From Blattabacterium cuenoti (GTDB taxonomy: Bacteria; Bacteroidota; Bacteroidia; Flavobacteriales; Blattabacteriaceae), in NCBI RefSeq assembly GCF_014251255.1, contig NZ_CP059182.1:186001-250000 (forward strand): 64,000 nucleotides of DNA, read 5' to 3'. The notes under the pieces were generated by a model that saw only the letters and a program-made list of their open reading frames with translations, ran no database searches and was not told where the DNA came from. Made by a program: the position numbers and the translations under genes. This document shows, piece after piece, positions 45,479-53,551 of the stretch; the stretch's first letter is position 1; every line of letters begins with the position of its first letter.

Positions 45479-46049
45479 AATAAATTTTTCATATTTATTA
45501 TTGATTTTAATTATAAAAAGTACAATTTAAATTCAAAAAAATGAAAGAATCTATTTTGGAAATAATAAACAACAAAAATTTATTTTTAAAAATAAAGGAG
45601 TTCACATAAGTTTTATTCAAAATATTCTTTCATCTTGAGTTGATCAAAAATATCAACATCTACTAAACTAAAAAAGTATTTCAACAATAACAAGATGAAA
45701 TGAATGTTTTTTTCATTTCTAATGGTCTTATTGTAAGATAAAATATAACATCAATTGAATCAAGATAAAATGAATAATCAAATCAAGGTGAAGAAATAGA
45801 TTTTAAAAGCCTAAATAGAATTTCTATTCCTTAAATAAGGGGAAGATTTTTGTTAGATTATTTTTGAATTTGAAAATATTCAGAATTGTATTTTACACGA
45901 AACAAATAATGAAAAAAAAGAATATTTTTCTCTTAATTAAAAGAGGATTATTGAGGATTATTATGGAATTTTTTTACTTGATTTAATTTTACAAAATATG
46001 TAATTTTATTTTTTTATCTTATAGTTTAAACTTTATACTTTATGAAAAA
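45479..46049. other. Longest gene-free stretch; AT-rich with several inverted and direct repeats
   Basis: No convincing gene. Visible items: a 22-codon ORF at 45541-45609 without homology; nested inverted repeats TTTCATCTTG (45628-45637) / CAAGATGAAA (45691-45700) around GTTGAT (45639-45644) / ATCAAC (45652-45657); a direct repeat CAAGATGAAATGAAT (45691) and CAAGATAAAATGAAT (45761), 14 of 15 identical; palindromes AATAGAA-T-TTCTATT (45814-45828) and CCTTAAATAAGG (45829-45840); and a tandem GAGGATTATT (45943-45962). It could be gene debris or carry small RNAs; the sequence does not decide. Confidence 0.5.
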
Positions 46050-46715
46050 ATGAAAGAATTTTTTTGTTTTATTTTTTCTTTTTTTGTAACCTTTTTCTTT
46101 TTATTTTCAAAAGAAAAAGAAGAAGAAAAAAATTATAAAAAAAATGTAATTAAATATATTAAAGATCATGTGAAGTTTGCTCTTGAAGAAATGGAAAAAT
46201 TTAAAATACCAGCTAGTATTAAATTAGGACAAGGAATTTTGGAATCTTCAAGTGGAAATAGCACATTAGCAAAACTCACAAATAATCATTTTGGAATAAA
46301 GTGTGGAAAAGAATGGAAAGGAGATATTTATTATCATGATGATGATCTTCCAAAAGAATGTTTTAGAAAATACAAATCGGTTAGAGAATCTTTTAATGAT
46401 CATTCAAAATTTTTAAAAAAATCTCGTTATTCTAAACTATTTCTTTTAAAAATTAAAGATTATCAATCTTGGGCAATTGGGTTGGAAAAAGCTGGATATG
46501 CAACTTCGTTAAATTATTCTGATCAACTGATTTCTAAAATAGAAAAGTATTCTCTTTGGATCTTTGATGAAGAAACATCTCAAGAAATAGAAAAAAGAAT
46601 AGACAAACATTTAAATAAAATAAAAATGAAAGAAAAAGAAACAAAAAAAACTATTCTTAAATCTTTTTTTCAAAAGATTTATTTTCTTTTAAAAAGAAAG
46701 CTAACAAAAAATTAA
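46050..46715 (+). CDS. Glucosaminidase-domain (GH73) peptidoglycan hydrolase
   Basis: 221 residues. A hydrophobic signal or anchor (FFCFIFSFFVTFFFLFS, about 4-20), then the glucosaminidase domain: IPASIKLGQGILESSSGNS with the likely catalytic E65, NNHFGIKCGKEWKG and YKSVRESFNDHSKFLKKSRYSKLF, GLEKAGYATS. The lysine-rich C-terminal tail is not conserved and no LysM domain is present. It would trim or remodel peptidoglycan in the periplasm. gcvH follows after 12 bases. Confidence 0.87.
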   Translation: MKEFFCFIFSFFVTFFFLFSKEKEEEKNYKKNVIKYIKDHVKFALEEMEKFKIPASIKLGQGILESSSGNSTLAKLTNNHFGIKCGKEWKGDIYYHDDDLPKECFRKYKSVRESFNDHSKFLKKSRYSKLFLLKIKDYQSWAIGLEKAGYATSLNYSDQLISKIEKYSLWIFDEETSQEIEKRIDKHLNKIKMKEKETKKTILKSFFQKIYFLLKRKLTKN

Positions 46716-46727
46716 TAATTATTATTC

Positions 46728-47120
46728 ATGAATCCCAATAATTTAAAATATAGCAAAAGTCATGAATGGGTGGGGGTCGATCTATATAACAAAGAAATTT
46801 ATGTTGTCGGAATTACTCATTTTGCCCAAAATGAATTAGGAGATATTATTTACTTAGACATAGATGATGCTATTGTAAAAACGGAAATAAAAGAAGGAAA
46901 TGTTTTTGGAACAATAGAAGCAGTGAAAACCGTTTCAGATTTGTTCATGCCAGTTTCAGGAAAAATACTTGAAATTAATCAAAATATAAAATCAAAACCA
47001 GAATTAATAAATAAAAATTCTTATGATGATGGATGGATTATGAAAATTAAAATTTTGCATAAAAAAGAATATGAAAAACTAATGTCTTTTGAAGAATACA
47101 AAAAATATATAGAAAAATAA
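46728..47120 (+). CDS. gcvH: Glycine cleavage system H protein
   Basis: 130 residues. YSKSHEWVGVD near the N-terminus, the lipoylated Lys in GTIEAVKTVSDLFMPVSG (K67) and NKNSYDDGWIMKIK near the C-terminus. Shuttles the aminomethyl group between GcvP and GcvT, which are not in the window. Length is normal (E. coli 129). Confidence 0.96.
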   Translation: MNPNNLKYSKSHEWVGVDLYNKEIYVVGITHFAQNELGDIIYLDIDDAIVKTEIKEGNVFGTIEAVKTVSDLFMPVSGKILEINQNIKSKPELINKNSYDDGWIMKIKILHKKEYEKLMSFEEYKKYIEK

Positions 47121-47207
47121 ATGTACAATGTATTTAAATAAAATATAAATAAAAATAAAAAAGAAAGAATAAAAAAGAATAAACTTGATTATTTATTCAA
47201 TAATGAT

Positions 47208-49481
47208 ATGAAAATAGTTGAAAACTTTGATTTTCTTGATGATGAAAAAATTGAAGAAAAGATAATTGATTTTAAACAGAAAAATATTACTTTTATTCGC
47301 TTTTTGATTCCTTCTATTCATTGTAGTTCTTGTGTTTTCCATTTGGAAAATTTGTCTAATCTTCATAAAGATATCTTTGAATCTACAGTTGATTTTCCCA
47401 ATAAAAAAGTTGGAATTACATTTAATAATGTAAACTTAAAACTAAGTGAATTAGCAAGATATCTTGATAAAATGGGTTATAAACCATCTATTAATTTTGA
47501 ATCCGTAGATAAAAATATGGATTTTAATAGTAATAAAAATAAAAAAATATTTGATAGAAAATTAGTAGGAAAATTAGCCATTTCTTTTTTTTGTTTCGGA
47601 AACATTATGCTTTTATCTATTCCAGAATATGTAGGGGCTTATGAAGAAGATTTATGGTTTTTAGAGCATCGTTATTTTTTTCGTTATTTAATGATTATTC
47701 TTTCTTTACCTGTAGTTTTTTTTTCTTTTATAGATCATATAAGAGATGCATTTTTAGGATTAAAAAAATATATTTTTAATATAAATGTTCCAATTTCTAT
47801 TGGAATATTAGTTCTTTTTTCATGGAGTTGTTATGAAGTCTTTTCTGATTTAGGATCTGGATACTTTGATAGCCTTTCTAGTTTTTCTTTATTTTTACTC
47901 ATTAGTAGGATGCTTCAAATTCATACTCATCATAAAATACTGTCTTTTGAAAAAAATTATAAATCTTTTTATCCTATTTCTGTTACGAAAATACAGAATA
48001 ATGAATTTCATGAAAAAGAAGAAAAAATTTTACTTTCTCTTTTAAAAAAGGGAGATATCATTCTCATTAAAAATGAAGAAATTATTCCTGCAGATTCTTT
48101 ATTAATAAAAGGAAAAGCAATATTGGACAATAGTTTTATTACGGGAGAATCTTATTTGGTAGACAAAAAAATAGGAGATCGTATTTATGCTGGATCAAAA
48201 CAAAAAGGAGAAGCTATTTTTTTAAAGGTCATTAAAAATGTAGATCAAAGTTATTTAAGTCTATTATGGAAAAAAAATTTTCGTGATAAAAAATCATTTT
48301 CATTTCATATTAATTCTTTAACTAATAAATTAAGTCAATACTTTACTCCTATTGTTTTGATTATTTCGTTAATAACGGGAATATATTGGTCATTTTCTAC
48401 TAATGTAGAAAAAGTATTTCAAACAATTTTTTCTGTTTTAATTATTACTTGTCCTTGTGCATTAGTTCTTTCAAATCCATTAATATTAGGAAATATTATA
48501 CGGTATTTTTCTAAAAAAGGATTTTATGTCAAAGATATTTTTACAATGGAACGAATTTCCACTATAAGTACTTTAGTGTTTGATAAAACAGGAACTATTA
48601 CGGATCCAAATAAAGAAAAGATTTTTTTTGTAGGAAATATTTTAAAAAATTACGAAAAAAAAATGATTACTTCTTTATTAAGAAATTCAAATCATCCTTT
48701 GAGTAAAAGAATATTAAAAGAATTATCTGTAAATATAAAAGAATATTATCCTATAAAGGATTTTAAAGAAGTAATTGGAAAAGGATTAGAAGGAAGAATT
48801 AATAACGTTTCAGTAAAGATTGGATCTGAAAAATATTTAGGAATTACTACTACTAATTGTTACAAAAACAATACAAAAACAAGTGTTTCTATTTCTATAG
48901 ATGATAAATTTATAGGTTCTTTTTTCTTTAGAAATCATTATCGTGATGAAATAGAAAAAATATTTAAAAATTTAAAAAAATATAAAATTGTTATTCTTTC
49001 CGGAGATAGTAATGAATTAGAAAAAAAATATTTAGAGTCTATTTTACCCATATCAAGTAAAATATTTTTTCATCAAAGTCCAGAAGAAAAACTAAATTAT
49101 GTAAAAAAATTACAAAATAAAGGAGAAAAAGTAATGATGTTTGGAGATGGAATTAATGATTCTTTTGCATTAAATCAAAGTGAAGTAGGAATTGCTGTAT
49201 CAGAAAATACTAGTAGTTTTTTTCCAAACTGTGATGCTTTTATTCATTCTAGTAATTTAGATAAAATTTTTTTATTTCTAAAAGTATCTAGAATATCGAT
49301 TATACTGGTAATAACTAATTTTATAATTAGTTTATTTTACAATGGAATAGGAATTTTAGTTGCTGTAACTGGACATTTAAAACCTTTTATTGCTGCTGTT
49401 TTAATGCCCTTAAGTTCTTTATCAGTTATCATATTTTCTATGTTGTCTACTTGGATAATTTCACGTAGATTTCTATCTTAG
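47208..49481 (+). CDS. ccoI: Copper-type P1B ATPase of cbb3 oxidase assembly
   Basis: 757 residues. N-terminal heavy-metal domain with C39-S-S-C42 (IHCSSC), transmembrane metal site C415-P-C417 (ITCPCALVLSNP), phosphorylation motif D459KTGTI, TGES (ITGESYLVD) and GDGINDSFALNQSEVGIAVS. CcoI/FixI-type ATPases supply copper for the CcoN active site. The position immediately before ccoS and ccoN supports this over general copper export. Confidence 0.92.
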   Translation: MKIVENFDFLDDEKIEEKIIDFKQKNITFIRFLIPSIHCSSCVFHLENLSNLHKDIFESTVDFPNKKVGITFNNVNLKLSELARYLDKMGYKPSINFESVDKNMDFNSNKNKKIFDRKLVGKLAISFFCFGNIMLLSIPEYVGAYEEDLWFLEHRYFFRYLMIILSLPVVFFSFIDHIRDAFLGLKKYIFNINVPISIGILVLFSWSCYEVFSDLGSGYFDSLSSFSLFLLISRMLQIHTHHKILSFEKNYKSFYPISVTKIQNNEFHEKEEKILLSLLKKGDIILIKNEEIIPADSLLIKGKAILDNSFITGESYLVDKKIGDRIYAGSKQKGEAIFLKVIKNVDQSYLSLLWKKNFRDKKSFSFHINSLTNKLSQYFTPIVLIISLITGIYWSFSTNVEKVFQTIFSVLIITCPCALVLSNPLILGNIIRYFSKKGFYVKDIFTMERISTISTLVFDKTGTITDPNKEKIFFVGNILKNYEKKMITSLLRNSNHPLSKRILKELSVNIKEYYPIKDFKEVIGKGLEGRINNVSVKIGSEKYLGITTTNCYKNNTKTSVSISIDDKFIGSFFFRNHYRDEIEKIFKNLKKYKIVILSGDSNELEKKYLESILPISSKIFFHQSPEEKLNYVKKLQNKGEKVMMFGDGINDSFALNQSEVGIAVSENTSSFFPNCDAFIHSSNLDKIFLFLKVSRISIILVITNFIISLFYNGIGILVAVTGHLKPFIAAVLMPLSSLSVIIFSMLSTWIISRRFLS

Positions 49482-49503
49482 ATAGAAGAAAATTTTTAGG
49501 GAT

Positions 49504-49689
49504 ATGGATATATTAATTCTTATGATATTATCTAGTATTTCTTTGGGGGGTATTTTTCTTATTATTTTTTTAATAAGTCTTTATTCTGGTCAATTTGATG
49601 ATTATGAAACTCCTAGAGTTAGGATTTTAATTGATGATGATATTCTTTATTATAAGAATAATAAAGAAAAAAATGAATCAAATGAATAA
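49504..49689 (+). CDS. ccoS: cbb3 oxidase maturation protein CcoS
   Basis: 61 residues. A single N-terminal membrane helix (ILILMILSSISLGGIFLIIFLISLY), then SGQFDDYETPRVRILIDDD, the CcoS signature. Required elsewhere for loading heme and copper into CcoN. 22 bases after ccoI, nine before ccoN. Confidence 0.92.
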   Translation: MDILILMILSSISLGGIFLIIFLISLYSGQFDDYETPRVRILIDDDILYYKNNKEKNESNE

Positions 49690-49698
49690 TAATATATT

Positions 49699-51900
49699 AT
49701 GATGACGAAAATAGAACCAGAAACATGCTATTATAACAATCATATTGTTAAAGCTTTTCTATATGCAACTATTTTTTGGGCTACTGTTGGTTTTTTGGCT
49801 GGATTAATTATTGCTCTTATGTTATTTTATCCTGAATTTCCTGAATTTTTACTAGGAAATAAATTAAGAAATTCTCATGGAATGATGGGATTTGGACGTT
49901 GGAGAATGTTACATACCAGTACTACTGTTTTTGCTTTTGTTGGAAATGTTATTTTTACAGGATCTTATTATTCTTTGCAACGTCTTTTAAAAACAAGAAT
50001 TTTTAGTGATGTTCTTAGTTGGATTCATTTTTGGGGATGGCAAATATTTATTCTTTCTACTTGGATAACTTTTTTATTGGGAATAAATACTAGCAAAGAA
50101 TATGCTGAACATGAATGGCCTATAGACATATTGATTCTTTTTATTTGGATTGTCTATGGAATCAATATGATAGGAAGTATCTTAAAAAGAAGAATTAAAC
50201 ATCTATATGTTAGTATTTGGTTTTTTTTAGGAACATGGGTAGCTGTAGCTATGTTGCATATATTTAATAATCTTGAATTACCTATTTCTCTTCTATCTTT
50301 TAAAAGTTATTCTATATATGCTGGAGTACAAGATGCTTTAATGCAGTGGTGGTATGGACATAACGCTGTTGCATTTATTTTAACAACTCCTATACTTGGG
50401 TTAATGTATTATTTTGTTCCAAAAGCATCTAACCAACCTATTTTTTCTTATAAACTTTCTATTATTCATTTTTGGTCGTTAATTTTCATATATATATGGG
50501 CTGGGCCACATCATTTAATGTATACCTCTCTTCCTAATTGGGCTCAAATGTTGGGAACCATCTTTTCCATTATGTTGATTGCTCCTTCTTGGGGGGGAAT
50601 GTTAAATGGATTGTTAACCTTAAGAGGAGATTGGAAAAAAGTAAAAAAAGATCCTATTCTAAAATTTTTTACTGTAGGTATTACTTGTTATGGAATGGCA
50701 ACTTTTGAAGGACCTATGCTTGCAACTAAAACACTGAATTCTATTGGTCATTTTACAGATTGGGTTATTGCTCATGTTCATTTAGGAACTTTAGGGTGGA
50801 ACGGATTTATGGCTTTTGGAATAATTTATTGGATAACAAAAAGATTATGGAATACTAAATTGTATTCTACTTCATTAGCAAATATTCATTTTTTTTTAGG
50901 AATACTTGGAATTATATTGTACATATTTCCTATGTATTTTGGATCTGTATTACAATCTGAAATGTGGAAAAAATTTAATCCTGATGGAACTCTAGCATAC
51001 AAAAATTTTTTAGATACAGTTTTATCCATTATTCCTTTTTATAAAATTAGATTTTTAGGTGGAATTCTTTATTTTTTAGGATTTATTCTGATGATTTATA
51101 ACATATTTAGAACTATAAAAAAAGGTTCTTTTCTTGAGAAAGAATCTTTTCAAAGAATTCCACTTTATGACGATAGTAGTAATAAAAATGAAAAGTTTCA
51201 TAGTTGGTTAGAAAGAAAACCTATACAACTAACTCTCCTTTCTTTTGTAGCTGTTTTTATTGGAGGATTTATAGAAATTGTTCCTACTTTAGTAATAAAA
51301 TCTAATGTTCCTACTATTAATAGTGTAAAACCTTATAAAGCTCTTGAATTAGAAGGAAGAGATCTTTTCGTAAGAGAAGGATGTAATGCATGTCATAGTG
51401 CGCAAGTTCGTCCATTTAGAGATGAAGTTGTTCGTTATGGAGAATATTCTAAAGCAGGAGAATTTGTATATGATCATCCATTTCTTTGGGGATCTAAACG
51501 AACAGGACCTGATTTAGCAAGAGAAGGAGGAAAAAATCCTAATTCTTGGCATTATAAACACATGTATAATCCTCGTTCTACATCTCCAGGATCTATTATG
51601 CCAAGGTATCCTTGGTTAGTTTACAATAAATTAGATAGATCAAATACAGAAAAAAAAATAAAATCTATGATAAAATTAGGAGTTCCATATTCTTCAGAAT
51701 ACATAAAGAATTTCCATTATGATATGGATTATCAAGCTAATAAAATTGTTTCTGATATATATAATGAATATCCAGAAATAAAAAAAGAGATAGATTTACA
51801 AAAAAGAAAAGAAAAAGAAAAATTTGTTCCTTTGGAAAAAAGAGAGATTATAGCTCTTATTTCTTATTTGCAACGTTTAGGAATAGATATTAAATCTTAA
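49699..51900 (+). CDS. ccoNO: cbb3-type cytochrome c oxidase, fused subunits I and II (CcoN-CcoO)
   Basis: 733 residues. The first about 490 are the CcoN heme-copper core: HGMMGFGRWRMLHTSTTVFAFVGN (heme His), WWYGHNAVAFILTTPILGLMYYFVPK (copper-B His), WAGPHHLMYTSLPNWAQ and VIAHVHLGTLGWNGF (heme His pair). After a membrane anchor the CcoO part carries heme c motif C562-N-A-C-H566 and SPGSIMPRYPWL with the axial Met. Terminal oxidase with high oxygen affinity. The fusion is common in Bacteroidetes. A G7 run lies at 50591-50597. Confidence 0.94.
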   Translation: MMTKIEPETCYYNNHIVKAFLYATIFWATVGFLAGLIIALMLFYPEFPEFLLGNKLRNSHGMMGFGRWRMLHTSTTVFAFVGNVIFTGSYYSLQRLLKTRIFSDVLSWIHFWGWQIFILSTWITFLLGINTSKEYAEHEWPIDILILFIWIVYGINMIGSILKRRIKHLYVSIWFFLGTWVAVAMLHIFNNLELPISLLSFKSYSIYAGVQDALMQWWYGHNAVAFILTTPILGLMYYFVPKASNQPIFSYKLSIIHFWSLIFIYIWAGPHHLMYTSLPNWAQMLGTIFSIMLIAPSWGGMLNGLLTLRGDWKKVKKDPILKFFTVGITCYGMATFEGPMLATKTLNSIGHFTDWVIAHVHLGTLGWNGFMAFGIIYWITKRLWNTKLYSTSLANIHFFLGILGIILYIFPMYFGSVLQSEMWKKFNPDGTLAYKNFLDTVLSIIPFYKIRFLGGILYFLGFILMIYNIFRTIKKGSFLEKESFQRIPLYDDSSNKNEKFHSWLERKPIQLTLLSFVAVFIGGFIEIVPTLVIKSNVPTINSVKPYKALELEGRDLFVREGCNACHSAQVRPFRDEVVRYGEYSKAGEFVYDHPFLWGSKRTGPDLAREGGKNPNSWHYKHMYNPRSTSPGSIMPRYPWLVYNKLDRSNTEKKIKSMIKLGVPYSSEYIKNFHYDMDYQANKIVSDIYNEYPEIKKEIDLQKRKEKEKFVPLEKREIIALISYLQRLGIDIKS

Positions 51901-51903
51901 TTC

Positions 51904-52068
51904 ATGATAAGTTTTTTTAAACATTATTTTTCAACTGAAAAAAATATTGGAATTTTTCAAACTATTATATTAATTTTATTTTTAATGACTTTTTTTTTCA
52001 TTTTGTTTTTTGTGTTTTCAAAATCTAAAAAATATTATAAAAAAATAAGTGAGTTGCCTTTAGAATAA
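51904..52068 (+). CDS. ccoQ: Small cbb3 oxidase subunit CcoQ
   Basis: 54 residues, beginning three bases after the ccoNO stop. One membrane helix (IIIL-rich, about residues 18-39: IFQTIILILFLMTFFFILFF) and a short tail with SKSKKYYKKISELPLE; the [MI]SELPL ending is typical of Bacteroidetes CcoQ. Assigned mostly from position and topology. Confidence 0.8.
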   Translation: MISFFKHYFSTEKNIGIFQTIILILFLMTFFFILFFVFSKSKKYYKKISELPLE

Positions 52069-52092
52069 TAGAAAAAAAACAGGAATATTTTT

Positions 52093-52962
52093 ATGAGATC
52101 CAAAATTCCTTCTTTTATTATGATTCCTTCTACTTTATCTATTATAATGTTTATGTTCTATGTTTTTTTAGGATATAACTATATAGGTCATCCAATAACT
52201 ATATCTTTTTTTGTAACGGTAACAATTTTATTATTTATTTTAGATACTATTGATGATTTAATATTTCGCAGGAAAATAAAATTTTTAACAGAAAAAGAAA
52301 AACGTGCAATTTTTGAGGAAAATGAAGGAAATTATTTTTTTAAGCTTTATCAATTTATATTTGATGATCCTAAAAAGATAAATAATCAAGGAGTCAAAAA
52401 AATAGATCATGGATTTGATGGAATTATAGAATTAGACAATAAACTCCCAATGTGGTGGATTCACCTCTTTTTTCTTACAATTATTTTTTCTTTCATTTAT
52501 TTTTTTTCTTATTTATTTACAGATTTTTCTAATCCTTATAAGGAATATGAAATAGCTTATAAAAAGCAGTTAGAAGAAATAGAAATTTTTGAGAAAAAAA
52601 AACCTCAAATTACTATAGAAAACGCTTTTTTTGACAAAAAGTTTGTAGATAGTGGAAAAATTCTTTTTGAAGAAAATTGTGCTACTTGTCATAAATCTGA
52701 TGGAAGTGGAAACATAGGGCCTAATTTAACAGACGATTACTGGATAAATATAGTTGATAAAAATTTATATAAGAATATATTTTCTATAATTTGGAATGGA
52801 AGTCAAAATAATCCCACTATGCGAGCTTTTGGAAAGTCAGGAGAAATTAAAGGAAATGATATTCAAAAAATATCTAGTTATGTTTATTTCATAAATAAAA
52901 AATCAAAAAAACCTATAAAATATAAAGAACCTCAAGGAAAAAAAATCATGGATTGGAACTAA
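52093..52962 (+). CDS. ccoP: cbb3-type oxidase subunit CcoP, single heme c visible
   Basis: 289 residues. Two N-terminal helices, a cytosolic linker with DHGFDGIIELDNKLPMWWIHLFFLTIIF (the FixP N-domain signature, DGI-ELDN-P-WW), a third helix, then one c-type heme motif, C196-A-T-C-H200, with NIGPNLTDDYW and MRAFG (axial Met). Proteobacterial CcoP has two CXXCH motifs; only one is present here. Accepts electrons for CcoNO. Confidence 0.9.
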   Translation: MRSKIPSFIMIPSTLSIIMFMFYVFLGYNYIGHPITISFFVTVTILLFILDTIDDLIFRRKIKFLTEKEKRAIFEENEGNYFFKLYQFIFDDPKKINNQGVKKIDHGFDGIIELDNKLPMWWIHLFFLTIIFSFIYFFSYLFTDFSNPYKEYEIAYKKQLEEIEIFEKKKPQITIENAFFDKKFVDSGKILFEENCATCHKSDGSGNIGPNLTDDYWINIVDKNLYKNIFSIIWNGSQNNPTMRAFGKSGEIKGNDIQKISSYVYFINKKSKKPIKYKEPQGKKIMDWN

Positions 52963-53021
52963 TTGATAGTTATCATGTTTATTGATAATATTTTTTTTAA
53001 AACGTTTTTTAAATTTGAATA

Positions 53022-53483
53022 ATGAAAATAAAATTTTCATGGGAAATAGGAATTGTCCTATCTTTATTTGTTTTTATAGTTTTTATTATTTATACTGCAT
53101 TTTTTTTTCCTCATGTAGGAAGTCAACTTGTATCAGATAAATATTATGAAGAAGAAATAAAATATCAAGAAATTATAAATGAAAAGAAAAATGCATTAAA
53201 ACTTCCTAAAAAAATTAAAATATCCATTTTATCTTCTGGAATCAAGATCATATTTCCACAAATTCTTATAGACGATAAGAATAATGTTCATGGTTTTTTT
53301 ACTTTATTCCGATATTCGTCTAAAGATTTAGATATTTCACGTTCTTTTGAAAAGATAAAAAATTCAAATAAAACATTCTTTATTCCTAAAAAACTATTGA
53401 AAAAAGGATATTACAAACTTATAATTAGATGGAAATCTAATGAAAAAAAATATTTTCTTGAAAAGAATTTTTTTTGGTCATGA
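53022..53483 (+). CDS. ccoH: FixH/CcoH-family cbb3 assembly protein
   Basis: 153 residues. N-terminal anchor (WEIGIVLSLFVFIVFIIYTAFF), then VGSQLVSDKYYEEEIKYQEIINEKKNA, the FixH signature, and a beta-rich periplasmic domain ending KGYYKLIIRWKSNEKKYFLEK. Assists oxidase assembly. In many Flavobacteria a ferredoxin-like ccoG lies between ccoP and ccoH; here only 59 bases do, so ccoG is missing at this site. Confidence 0.88.
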   Translation: MKIKFSWEIGIVLSLFVFIVFIIYTAFFFPHVGSQLVSDKYYEEEIKYQEIINEKKNALKLPKKIKISILSSGIKIIFPQILIDDKNNVHGFFTLFRYSSKDLDISRSFEKIKNSNKTFFIPKKLLKKGYYKLIIRWKSNEKKYFLEKNFFWS

Positions 53484-53551
53484 AAAAAACATTATAACGG
53501 TTTATTTTACTTTCAATTCATTTTCTGTTTTCAAAATTATTTTATTATATA

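Noticed and set aside
45541-45609. A 22-residue peptide gene
   Set aside because: No homology, no clear start signal and a length expected by chance; reported only as part of the gene-free region.
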